NCBI RefSeq assembly: GCF_050574275.1
Contig: NZ_CP192260.1
Location: 2,480,001 to 2,544,000, forward strand
DNA from: Virgibacillus_F flavescens
GTDB lineage: Bacteria; Bacillota; Bacilli; Bacillales; Amphibacillaceae
Reading direction: 5' to 3'
DNA: 64,000 nt
Shown here: one piece after another, positions 33,484 through 41,500 of the stretch
How the letters are laid out: each line of letters opens with the position of its first letter
How positions within the stretch are numbered: the first letter of the stretch is position 1
Notes under the pieces: generated by a model
Seen by the model: only the letters and a program-made list of their open reading frames with translations
Databases searched by the model: none
Told to the model about the DNA's origin: nothing
Program-made: the position numbers and the translations under genes

Positions 33484-35020
33484 CAAGGTTATCACCTGCC
33501 TCTGATTTACTGCTACCTGCCATAAGCAGTCCCAATTCCTGTTCATTCGTTTCTTCCGGTTTAACAATCGCCACAACTTTTCCGTCGAACATAACAGCAA
33601 TTCGATCACTGACATCAAGTACTTCATCAAGTTCAAAGGAAACGAGTAAGACTGCTTTTCCTTTATCCCGTTCTTCTACTAGTTTTTTATGAATAAACTC
33701 TATAGCACCAACATCAAGACCCCTTGTAGGCTGGGCTGCAATAAGCAGTGCGGGTGAACGATCAATTTCACGACTTATAATTGCTTTTTGCTGATTTCCA
33801 CCAGATAGCGCCCTTGCGTGGGTATGAACACTCGGAGTTCTAACATCATACTCTTCAACTAATTGTTTAGCTTTTTCATAAATATCTTTAAAACTAAGAA
33901 TCTTATTCTTTGAATACGGTTTCTGATAATAAGTTTGTAAAACAATATTTTCAGCAACCGGATAATCCAATACAAGACCGTATTTATGTCGATCCTGAGG
34001 TATGTGCCCAACACCACTTTCTGTTACTTTACGTGGTTTATAGTTGGTTATATTTTTCCCGTTTACTTTTATCGATCCGGATTGTGACTTTGTTAATCCA
34101 GTAATGGCTTCAATTAATTCAGTTTGGCCATTACCATCAACACCAGCAATACCCACAATTTCACCAGCTCGGACATCTAAATTTAAGTCTTTAACGAGAT
34201 TTACGTTTCGTGAATCTTTTACATTTAGATTGCTTATTTCAAGTACTACCTCAGACGGTTGGGCTGGTTTTTTCTCAGTTGTAAAACTAACTTCTCTTCC
34301 AACCATTAATGAGGCGAGTTCATTAACGCTTGTATCGCTCACATTTATTGTATCGATACCTTTACCTTTACGTATAACGGTACACCTGTCACAAACCTGC
34401 ATAATTTCCTTCAGTTTATGTGTGATAAGAATAATAGACTTTCCTTCATTTATTAAGGAATGCATAATGTCTATCAGTTCATTTATTTCCAATGGTGTTA
34501 GAACTGCTGTTGGTTCATCAAAAATCAAGACATCTGCACCACGGTAAAGTGTTTTTAAAATTTCAACCCTTTGCTGCATCCCAACAGATATGTCGCGGAT
34601 TTTTGCAGTTGGATCCACCTTCAATCCGTAGCGGTCTGAGAGCGCTTGAACTTCTTTTTCTGCTTTTTTAATATCTATTCTTCCAGCTTTTGTTGGCTCG
34701 CTGCCCAAAATAATATTCTCCGTTACAGTATAGGTATCCACCAACATAAAATGCTGGTGTACCATTCCTATTCCAAGTCTGGTTGCAACGTTTGGATCTG
34801 TTATATTCACTTTTTCCCCATTGTACCGAATTTCACCTTTTTCCGGCTGATATAATCCAAACAAAACATTCATCAAGGTTGACTTTCCTGCACCGTTCTC
34901 GCCTAATAATGCATGAATTTCACCTTTCTTTACTTGGACTGTTATATCATCGTTAGCAACAATGCCAGGAAATTCTTTGCGTATGTTAAGCATTTCTACT
35001 ACGTAATCCAATTTTTTCAC
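33476..35020 (-). CDS. nupO: Nucleoside ABC transporter ATPase with two cassettes (NupO type)
   Basis: A 514-residue ATPase with fused domains, as in sugar/nucleoside importers of the RbsA type. Cassette 1 has Walker A GENGAGKST (about 39-47), signature SVGMQQR and Walker B LIFDEPTAVL. Cassette 2 has a degenerate P-loop (VDGNGQTEL), an intact signature LSGGNQQK and LLIAAQPTRGLD without the catalytic Glu. One site is therefore expected to hydrolyse ATP and the other to be regulatory. It lies about 150 bases downstream of the binding-protein gene, after a weak terminator. Confidence 0.94.
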   Translation of the reverse strand: MKKLDYVVEMLNIRKEFPGIVANDDITVQVKKGEIHALLGENGAGKSTLMNVLFGLYQPEKGEIRYNGEKVNITDPNVATRLGIGMVHQHFMLVDTYTVTENIILGSEPTKAGRIDIKKAEKEVQALSDRYGLKVDPTAKIRDISVGMQQRVEILKTLYRGADVLIFDEPTAVLTPLEINELIDIMHSLINEGKSIILITHKLKEIMQVCDRCTVIRKGKGIDTINVSDTSVNELASLMVGREVSFTTEKKPAQPSEVVLEISNLNVKDSRNVNLVKDLNLDVRAGEIVGIAGVDGNGQTELIEAITGLTKSQSGSIKVNGKNITNYKPRKVTESGVGHIPQDRHKYGLVLDYPVAENIVLQTYYQKPYSKNKILSFKDIYEKAKQLVEEYDVRTPSVHTHARALSGGNQQKAIISREIDRSPALLIAAQPTRGLDVGAIEFIHKKLVEERDKGKAVLLVSFELDEVLDVSDRIAVMFDGKVVAIVKPEETNEQELGLLMAGSSKSEAGDNLDV

Positions 35021-35141
35021 TCCCCTTATTAAACATGAAACTGTCTTTATATTTATTGAAGATCACCAAATGAAAAGGGCCGGAATATTCTCCTCTTCAT
35101 TTGAGGATTTTCAAATTGATTTTTTTGTTAAAAAGAATGAA

Positions 35142-35162
35142 AAGGCTGGAAGACCCAGCCTT
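35142..35162 (-). terminator. Weak terminator/attenuating hairpin after nupN
   Basis: The 8-bp arms 35142-35149 and 35155-35162 (AAGGCTGG with CCAGCCTT) are followed on the minus strand by a short T run. It probably keeps the binding protein more abundant than the ATPase and permeases by partial termination. Confidence 0.65.
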
Positions 35163-35171
35163 AATCATTAT

Positions 35172-36281
35172 TTATAGCGCGTCCACAAACGCCTCAGTTT
35201 CTTCACGTGTTTTTGGAACTTCTATTTCACCGCTGACGATTTTTTCTTTCCATTCTTCAATAGCGGAAACGATTTCGTCGGTAAGTGCCTCTTCGTTTGT
35301 TTTGGCAACAGAGACAGCATTGTCTTCTAAACCGTAAGCAAGAACTTCTCCACCTGGAAATTTGTCGTTCATCGCTTGGTTAGCTACGTCCTGTACAGCT
35401 ATATCAACACGTTTAACCATGGAAGTTAGTGTTACGTTACTGTCACCAATTTGACCTTCATCGTATTGATCACGGTCAACACCAATTACCCAAATTTCTT
35501 TATCCGGGTTATTTTGTTTTATGTCTTTTGCTTGAGCAAATACACCATTACCAGTTGCACCAGAAGCATGATAGATAATGTCGATTCCGTCATTGTACAT
35601 GCTTGAAGCAATTAATTTTCCATCATCAGGAGCGTCAAATGCACCAGCATACTGTACTTCAACTTCGATGTCAGGATTTACTGATTTTGCTCCAGCAATA
35701 TATCCAGACTCGAATTTGTTTATTAACTCTGAATCAGTTCCACCTACGAAACCAATTTTATTCGTTTTCGTTTTCTTAGCAGCAGCAACGCCTACCAAGA
35801 ATGATCCTTGATGTTCTTTAAATGTAATGCTTGCAACATTCGGCTGTTCTACCACTGCGTCAACAATTGCAAAGTTTATTTTAGGATACTGTTTAGCAGA
35901 CTTGTTGATTGCATCTGTTAATTTATATCCGATACCATAGATTAAGTTATAATCTTCACGTACTAGACGAGTTATGTTAGGCATATAGTCAGCATCTTCA
36001 TTTGACTGAATGTAGTCAAAGTTTGTACCTTCTTTAAATCCGTGTTCTTCTCCCCAAGCTTGTAAGCCTTCCCATGCTGATTGGTTAAATGATTTATCAT
36101 CTACCCCACCAACGTCAGTAACCATACCTACTTTATAATCTCCTGATCCTTCTGATTTTGCACCTTCAGAATCTTTTTCAGAGTCTGAAGAATTATCATC
36201 AGATCCTCCACCACATGCAGCTAAAATCACTCCAAGAGTTAGTAACATTGCAAATAATAATAAAAATTTACGATTTTTCAA
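35172..36281 (-). CDS. nupN: BMP-family nucleoside-binding lipoprotein (NupN type)
   Basis: Extracellular substrate-binding lipoprotein. From TTG 36281 (GGGGG about 8 bases upstream) it has 369 residues; an upstream ATG (36296) lacks a ribosome site. The lipoprotein signal peptide has NRKFLLLFAMLL and a lipobox LAAC with the modified cysteine, followed by a Gly/Ser/Asp-rich linker. The BMP domain includes VGMVTDVGGVDDKSFNQSAW, KIGFVGGTDSELI and IYHASGATGNGVF. It feeds NupO/P/Q. It is preceded by a GntR regulator in the same direction. Confidence 0.94.
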   Translation of the reverse strand: MKNRKFLLLFAMLLTLGVILAACGGGSDDNSSDSEKDSEGAKSEGSGDYKVGMVTDVGGVDDKSFNQSAWEGLQAWGEEHGFKEGTNFDYIQSNEDADYMPNITRLVREDYNLIYGIGYKLTDAINKSAKQYPKINFAIVDAVVEQPNVASITFKEHQGSFLVGVAAAKKTKTNKIGFVGGTDSELINKFESGYIAGAKSVNPDIEVEVQYAGAFDAPDDGKLIASSMYNDGIDIIYHASGATGNGVFAQAKDIKQNNPDKEIWVIGVDRDQYDEGQIGDSNVTLTSMVKRVDIAVQDVANQAMNDKFPGGEVLAYGLEDNAVSVAKTNEEALTDEIVSAIEEWKEKIVSGEIEVPKTREETEAFVDAL

Positions 36282-36334
36282 TCTAAATACCCCCATTTTT
36301 AGTAGTTAATTATGACTATGAATAAAGAAATACG

Positions 36335-36347
36335 TTCCGTTGCGGAA
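36335..36347. promoter_or_regulatory. Small palindrome between gntR and nupN
   Basis: TTCCGttgCGGAA is a 5-bp perfect inverted repeat in the 96-base gap. It could be an operator for the GntR-family regulator or a small hairpin in the leader; the sequence alone does not decide. Confidence 0.3.
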
Positions 36348-36377
36348 AACCACCTCCTCAAATGCGTATGAAAACCC

Positions 36378-37103
36378 TTACATCCGCTTCCTCAGAACAT
36401 GAAAGCTAAATACATCTGAACGAAAATAATTAGCTGAATACAGCACAGGTTCATCCTCTTCCGTATAATGCATTTGTTTTAAAAGTAATAATGATTGTTC
36501 AGGGTCACATTTTAGTATCTCGTAAATTCGGTCATGATATCCAATTGGTTCTATATGTGTAACCGCATACGCAATACGTTTATGTGAATGCTCTTCAATC
36601 AATTTAAAAATTGAATCGACTTCATGTACACTGTCCAGTGGTATTATACCCTCAGGAATTTTATCAATACAAAAAACAACAGGTTCATTATCGGCTGTTC
36701 GTACTCGTTCAATTTGTGCAAGTGTATGTATTTCTTGTGGAGAAAATCTTAATCGATCATCTTCCATCGGTTCCAGCAATTCAGTCGATAAATACTGTGA
36801 TCCAGGATTTCGACCCGAATTAACAATCATAGATGTGACACTGTTCAATTGCTCAATACCAGAAGAAAAAATCGGCTTTGGATTTACAAATGTTCCGACC
36901 CCATGCTTGCGGGTAACTACATTTTCTTCTTCCAATATGCGTAAAGCTTCACGTAAAGTGGCACGCGAAACACCAAGTTGTTTGGACAATTGAAATTCTG
37001 AAGGGAGCTTTTCTTTTTCTTTATACTTTTCTTTTTGAATATCACGTTTTATTTCTTCAATTACTCGTAAGTATAAGTGACGTGAATCAGATTTAATCGA
37101 CAT
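36378..37103 (-). CDS. ymfC: GntR/HutC-family regulator (YmfC)
   Basis: A 241-residue regulator. The winged helix (about 1-75) has SEFQLSKQLGVSRATLREAL and VTRKHGVGTFV. A UTRA ligand-binding domain follows (about 95-241; EPVVFCIDKIP, PVLYSANYFRSDVF). The start is ATG 37103 after CAGGGGGTC; the longer frame to 37190 lacks support. It lies just upstream of the nucleoside importer, so control of that operon is likely by position, though direct evidence is lacking. In its own upstream region GTCAGAT occurs twice in tandem (about 37145-37160). Confidence 0.9.
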   Translation of the reverse strand: MSIKSDSRHLYLRVIEEIKRDIQKEKYKEKEKLPSEFQLSKQLGVSRATLREALRILEEENVVTRKHGVGTFVNPKPIFSSGIEQLNSVTSMIVNSGRNPGSQYLSTELLEPMEDDRLRFSPQEIHTLAQIERVRTADNEPVVFCIDKIPEGIIPLDSVHEVDSIFKLIEEHSHKRIAYAVTHIEPIGYHDRIYEILKCDPEQSLLLLKQMHYTEEDEPVLYSANYFRSDVFSFHVLRKRM

Positions 37104-37424
37104 ATTGACCCCCTGTGATACGATCTTTACTTTATTAAAAGAGATCTGACATCTGACGTGTGACTCTTTTGTCCGAAATAAATATAACACTTTTCAAATA
37201 ATAAATAAACATTATAGGTCAAATTTCTCAAAAAAATTTACTATTTTTCTTCATTTTCTATCAATTACTCAACTTTCGTGCATAAATAAGCATATTGAAT
37301 TCAGCAATCTATCACACTTGAAATATTATAATCAATACGAATTACAACTAATTCATATTAGATGAAAACTGCGAAACAACTTACCACTTTGGGAATGCTG
37401 TGATTTGACAGCATCGAGATTTTC

Positions 37425-37530
37425 GCTGATGGCAGTCGCGCACCTTAGGGCGGCTGGTGAGCCTCCTCGTGCTTTGCACTCCGGGGTCTCACCTATGCCT
37501 TTCCTCCCGCAGGAGTCGACTGCCATCCGC
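37425..37530. repeat. GC-rich structured intergenic repeat
   Basis: A sharply GC-rich block of about 106 bases in AT-rich surroundings. Outer arms GATGGCAGTCG (37428-37438) and CGACTGCCATC (37517-37527) are perfect and extend by GC/GC after one mismatch. Inside, GGTGAG (37456-37461) pairs with CTCACC (37488-37493), enclosing GTGC/GCAC (37469-37479). A separate hairpin CTCC-cgca-GGAG (37504-37515) completes a three-way junction. From memory, close relatives (GACTCCTGCGGGAG ... AGGTGAGACCCC ... GAGGAGGCTCACC on the minus strand) are scattered between genes in many Bacillaceae. A 60-codon open frame across it (37353-37535) looks spurious. Confidence 0.8.
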
Positions 37531-37713
37531 TCCAATCTCTAGATTAGAGATTGATGTCACGGTTTTATAAGATCCACATTCGATAGCTATATCTCTTTCA
37601 GAATGCAATTGTTTACAGAAGAAACAAAGACGTAAACAGTTTTACCAGTACAGGTGAGCGAAGGGCGGTGTTTATGCGGGAACATCAGGAATCTAAATGC
37701 CCTGTAGATATTT
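37531..37713. other. Gene-free stretch beyond the structured repeat
   Basis: No ORF with a ribosome site is visible, and there is no clear terminator. The stretch 37640-37690 (GGTGAGCGAAGGGCGG) is locally GC-rich and may be another decayed repeat. The preceding 37104-37424 is AT-rich upstream DNA of ymfC, with nothing further that I can name. Confidence 0.4.
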
Positions 37714-37944
37714 TTATTTTGGCCACCGAAAAAGTGGTGGATTATAAATTTTAATTATTCCACCGTAACTAAGCATCTTCGAATATACGGTTGTAGATCC
37801 ACCTATTTCATACCAAATCCAACCCTTTTTCAGTGGCCAAGCAAGCGTAGAGCACCGAATATAATTTGAAGTTAATTCGCAGTATAGAGATGTCTTTTTT
37901 GAATCTGCGGAAGTTGAGTCAGTTAGTAATAATAAAATACTCAA
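37714..37944 (-). CDS. Doubtful 76-residue ORF
   Basis: From TTG 37944 (AAGGAATGG in front) a frame of 76 residues begins with a hydrophobic stretch (SILLLLTDSTSADS) that could be a poor signal peptide. Its tail is aromatic and tryptophan-rich (WPLKKGWIWYEIGG, PPLFRWPK). There is no basic N-terminal region and no known family. It lies in the non-coding gap between ymfC and the spoIIIE terminator. It may be a remnant of a small secreted protein or chance. Confidence 0.25.
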   Translation of the reverse strand: MSILLLLTDSTSADSKKTSLYCELTSNYIRCSTLAWPLKKGWIWYEIGGSTTVYSKMLSYGGIIKIYNPPLFRWPK

Positions 37945-37966
37945 ACCATTCCTTAATTCATAATAA

Positions 37967-38000
37967 AATCGGACAGTACAACTAAATGTACTGTCCGATT
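37967..38000 (-). terminator. Intrinsic terminator of spoIIIE
   Basis: The perfect 14-bp arms 37967-37980 and 37987-38000 (AATCGGACAGTACA with TGTACTGTCCGATT) lie 7 bases beyond the stop. Confidence 0.92.
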
Positions 38001-38007
38001 GATTTAT

Positions 38008-40296
38008 TTAAGAAAGTTTCTCTTCACTAGATTGCTGAGAAACTAGTACTGACCTTGGCTTACTTCCTTCATAAGGACCTACTATACCTCTATCTTCCAT
38101 CGCATCGATTAAGCGTGCAGCCCTAGTATATCCAATTCTGAATCTTCGCTGTAGCATCGATACACTAGCCGTTTGCATTTCCACTATTAATTGGACCGCA
38201 TCGTCGAACAAATCATCATCTACTTCAGATTTGAGTTCACTCGTTTCCTCAGGAATCATTTCCTCCTGATAGGTAGCTTTCTGTTGTTCAATACAGTGAT
38301 CTACAATACGTTCGACCTCTTCGTCAGATAAGAAAGCCCCTTGAACACGAGTAGGTTTTGAAGAACCAGTTGGCATAAATAGCATATCGCCACGACCCAG
38401 TAATTTCTCAGCACCGCCCGAATCTAATATTGTTCTTGAATCTGTTTGTGAAGAAACACTAAACGCAATTCTGGAAGGTATATTAGCTTTAATAACCCCA
38501 GTAATTACATCAACTGACGGACGCTGCGTGGCAATTATAAGATGGATTCCAGCAGCTCGTGCCATTTGTGCTAATCTAGTAATAGCATCTTCCACGTCGC
38601 TTGAAGCAACCATCATTAAATCTGCTAATTCATCTACAAGGACTACAATATAAGGCAGATTTGGCTGTTTCTCTTCTTCTTCAATACCTTGGTTATATTT
38701 TCGAATATATTCGTTATACCCCTCGATATTTCGAGTACCAGTGTCCGAAAACAGCTCGTATCGTCGATCCATTTCTGAAACAACTTTTTTCAATGCTCTC
38801 GACGCTTTTTTTGGATCTGTTACTACCGGAGCCAATAGATGAGGAATTCCATTGTATACATTTAATTCAACTTTCTTCGGATCGATCATCATCATTTTAA
38901 CTTCATGTGGTTTTGCACGCATGAGAATTGTAGTAATAATTCCATTCACACATACACTCTTACCACTTCCAGTAGCTCCAGCTATTAGAAGATGTGGCAT
39001 TTTGTTTAATTCTGCAACTACGGAATCACCTGAAATATCCCGCCCTAAACCAAATAGTAGTTTTGAAGGTTTTGTTAACGTGCTATCTAGTACTTCACGC
39101 AACGAAACCATAGCGACTTCTGTATTAGGTACTTCGATGCCAACTGCAGATTTCCCTGGAATTGGGGCCTCGATCCGAATATCTTTTGCAGCTAATGCCA
39201 GGGCAAGATCGTCATGCAACCCTACAATTTTACTTACTTTAACTCCCGCTTCAGGATAAACTTCGTATTTTGTAACTGCGGGTCCAACGTGAACTTTTGT
39301 TATCTTCGCTTTAACTCCAAAGCTAGTAAATGTACGTTCCAATTTTTTCACAGTTGCTTGGATATGAGATTTCTCATGCTGCTGCGAGTTATGGGTAGGC
39401 TCAGCAAGTAAACTAAGCGGTGGTAGTATATATTCATGATTTTCAGGCTCAGTCATTGGCATAGAGCTCCTAAGTTCTGATTCAGTTTCAGTTTCAACTT
39501 CGTTTACGTTCTTATCTTTTTCCACTTTTTTGGGTTCGGAATTTTTAGGTTCATTAAACGAGTAGGCAACATCAGTAAAGTCCTGAATAACCGGTTCGCT
39601 TGGTTCAGGATCAATAGGCTGTAGACTTTTATTTTTTATTTCTGCCTCATCATCCACTTCTTTTTTAATTTTCTTCTTTTCTTTCATACTAGTAATTCGT
39701 TTACCAGTCAACGCTTTACCCTTTGACCAAAATTTAGCGGTAAAATCACCTAACGAAAACTCAGTTAAAAATATGATACCGATAATCATCGAAAAAACAG
39801 CTGCGATTTTTGCTCCTATCGAAGAAAATAGATAGTAACAAAATGAGAAAAGCAATGCTCCAATCATGCCTCCACCAGTTTGTGCTAATTCACCAGGACC
39901 ATTTACGTATGTGAAAAAACGACTCCAGGTTGCCTTTATGATAGAAGTATCTTCATATTGAAACAGTAGCATTTCAAATGATTGAATATGGGTTAAAAGT
40001 AAAATCCCACCGTATATTATATAAAATCCAATCATTTTTTTATGGGTGAAATCTGGATACTTTCGCTTAATAATTAAAAATAGGCCAGTTATAAGCAACA
40101 ACAAAGAAGCAATAAAGTACCAGATTCCAAAAAAGAATTGAAAAATGTTTTCCAATATACTTGGAATCGCTCCATCGCTAATCATACTTGCTCCACTTCC
40201 AAAAATCGCAATAAATATAAAAAGCAGTCCCAATAATTCAAATTTCACTTGTTTTTTTAGTTGACTCTTTTTCTTTCTTTTCCTTTTTTTCGCCAC
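38008..40296 (-). CDS. spoIIIE: SpoIIIE/FtsK DNA translocase
   Basis: Pumps the chromosome into the forespore and clears DNA from closing septa. From GTG 40296 (GGAGTGAG in front) it has 762 residues; GTG codons at 40305 and 40314 are alternatives. There are four N-terminal membrane helices (about 20-175), then an acidic linker (about 200-320). The motor domain has Walker A AGATGSGKSV and Walker B VVLVDELADLMM. The C-terminal gamma winged helix (about 690-755; VSMLQRRFRIGYTRAARLID) reads SRS-type DNA. Domain architecture is complete. Confidence 0.96.
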   Translation of the reverse strand: MAKKRKRKKKSQLKKQVKFELLGLLFIFIAIFGSGASMISDGAIPSILENIFQFFFGIWYFIASLLLLITGLFLIIKRKYPDFTHKKMIGFYIIYGGILLLTHIQSFEMLLFQYEDTSIIKATWSRFFTYVNGPGELAQTGGGMIGALLFSFCYYLFSSIGAKIAAVFSMIIGIIFLTEFSLGDFTAKFWSKGKALTGKRITSMKEKKKIKKEVDDEAEIKNKSLQPIDPEPSEPVIQDFTDVAYSFNEPKNSEPKKVEKDKNVNEVETETESELRSSMPMTEPENHEYILPPLSLLAEPTHNSQQHEKSHIQATVKKLERTFTSFGVKAKITKVHVGPAVTKYEVYPEAGVKVSKIVGLHDDLALALAAKDIRIEAPIPGKSAVGIEVPNTEVAMVSLREVLDSTLTKPSKLLFGLGRDISGDSVVAELNKMPHLLIAGATGSGKSVCVNGIITTILMRAKPHEVKMMMIDPKKVELNVYNGIPHLLAPVVTDPKKASRALKKVVSEMDRRYELFSDTGTRNIEGYNEYIRKYNQGIEEEEKQPNLPYIVVLVDELADLMMVASSDVEDAITRLAQMARAAGIHLIIATQRPSVDVITGVIKANIPSRIAFSVSSQTDSRTILDSGGAEKLLGRGDMLFMPTGSSKPTRVQGAFLSDEEVERIVDHCIEQQKATYQEEMIPEETSELKSEVDDDLFDDAVQLIVEMQTASVSMLQRRFRIGYTRAARLIDAMEDRGIVGPYEGSKPRSVLVSQQSSEEKLS

Positions 40297-40365
40297 TTTA
40301 CTCACTCCAAACACACTTAAACTTCATGTATCATACATGTCATACTCATTCCATGGAAAATGAAA

Positions 40366-40391
40366 CCCCTGTCACAATATATTGACAAGGG
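40366..40391 (-). terminator. Probable terminator after ylzJ
   Basis: The arms 40366-40374 and 40383-40391 (CCCCTGTCA with TGACAAGGG, one mismatch) are followed by a weak T run on the minus strand, upstream of spoIIIE. Confidence 0.6.
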
Positions 40392-40457
40392 CTTAACAAT
40401 TGTTTCCAATATCTATGGTCTATTATATCATATTTATGGAATGGAATCTCAACTAAA

Positions 40458-40667
40458 TTAGTGTGTTGGTAGAATTGAACCTGGTTGATATTGGGCGTTC
40501 ATAAAGTCTTCAGGATCAGTTGATAATAATTGAACCACTTGATAATTTCCTTCTTCATTTTTTTCAACATACACAGATCTATTTTGATGAATGATTACAC
40601 TTCTTTGGCTATTGTCATTTTGACTAGGAAAGATGTCTGCTTCACTTAACGGTGTATATAAGATCAT
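40458..40667 (-). CDS. ylzJ: YlzJ-like small protein
   Basis: A 69-residue cytoplasmic protein of the YlzJ family (begins MILYTPLSEADIFP, ends QYQPGSILPTH); function unknown. It overlaps the tepA stop by 4 bases, so translation is coupled. The tepA-ylzJ-spoIIIE order is conserved across Bacillaceae. Confidence 0.88.
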   Translation of the reverse strand: MILYTPLSEADIFPSQNDNSQRSVIIHQNRSVYVEKNEEGNYQVVQLLSTDPEDFMNAQYQPGSILPTH

Positions 40668-41392
40668 ACTGTTACATCCTCTTTCGTTTTCGATTGACTG
40701 ATTAATTCACTTACTTTTGACATAGCTTCTTTCACTCCACCAATTCCATCAATAAGACCATAAGAAACAGCATCTGCTCCTACGACGTTTGAACCAATAT
40801 CACGTGTTAAATTCCCTCTAGCAAACATTAGTTCTTTAAATTTTTCTTCTTTTATTTTAGAATGGTCCATCACAAAATTGATTACTCGATCTTGCATTTT
40901 GTCCAAATATTCAAATGTTTGCGGAACACCAATTACAAGACCAGTTAACCGGATAGGGTGAATAATCATGGTTGCAGTTGGAACGATATATGAATAGTTT
41001 GTCGAAACCGCTATTGGGACACCGATAGAATGGCCACCTCCAAGTACGATGGACACAGTAGGTTTGGAAATGGATGCGATCATTTCAGACAAAGCAAGTC
41101 CAGCTTCTACATCTCCTCCTACTGTATTAAGTAAAATGATTACTCCTTCGATTTTTGGGTTTTGTTCAATTGCAATTAATTGTGGAATCAGATGCTCGTA
41201 TTTAGTAGTCTTGTTTTGTGGTGGTAGCTGAATATGTCCTTCAATCTGTCCAATAATCGTTAGGACGTGTATATTCGAGTCAGGAGCTTGTGGAACATTG
41301 GATTGCCCTAACTGCTGTATTTTATCTACTAACGATGACTTATTTTCCTGCTCTTGTTCATTTTCTTTTTCCGACGATGTATGTTTGTTCAC
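40664..41392 (-). CDS. tepA: TepA (YmfB), ClpP-like serine protease
   Basis: ClpP-fold peptidase of 242 residues, described in B. subtilis as a translocation-enhancing protein and implicated in spore or signal-peptide handling. The first 35 residues are polar. VILLNTVGGDVEAGLALS is the ClpP-type oxyanion strand. The nucleophile serine lies in GGGHSIGVPIA (about 120-130), and a His follows in MIIHPIRL. The start is GTG 41392, with AGAGGAGTG upstream at somewhat long spacing. Confidence 0.92.
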   Translation of the reverse strand: MNKHTSSEKENEQEQENKSSLVDKIQQLGQSNVPQAPDSNIHVLTIIGQIEGHIQLPPQNKTTKYEHLIPQLIAIEQNPKIEGVIILLNTVGGDVEAGLALSEMIASISKPTVSIVLGGGHSIGVPIAVSTNYSYIVPTATMIIHPIRLTGLVIGVPQTFEYLDKMQDRVINFVMDHSKIKEEKFKELMFARGNLTRDIGSNVVGADAVSYGLIDGIGGVKEAMSKVSELISQSKTKEDVTV

Positions 41393-41461
41393 TTAACTTC
41401 ACTCCTCTTAATTTATCCTGCTGATTATAGTATGAACAAGTGAAGCTCTTCCTATTAGAAA

Positions 41462-41486
41462 AACTACCAACAATTTGCTGGTAGTT
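41462..41486 (-). terminator. Intrinsic terminator of dapG
   Basis: The 8-bp arms 41462-41469 and 41479-41486 (AACTACCA with TGGTAGTT) are followed on the minus strand by T5. Confidence 0.85.
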
Positions 41487-41500
41487 CATATTTTAAATAT

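Noticed and set aside
36348..36360. Strong ribosome-site-like GAGGAGGTGG between gntR and nupN on the minus strand
   Set aside because: No start codon lies at useful spacing and no ORF follows, so no leader peptide can be supported.
37353..37535. 60-codon ORF on the minus strand rich in Gly, Arg and Cys
   Set aside because: It lies across the GC-rich structured repeat, has no ribosome site worth noting, and matches the look of spurious ORFs in such repeats.
38852..39259. 135-codon plus-strand ORF inside spoIIIE
   Set aside because: A mirror frame of the conserved motor domain; composition follows the antisense of spoIIIE.
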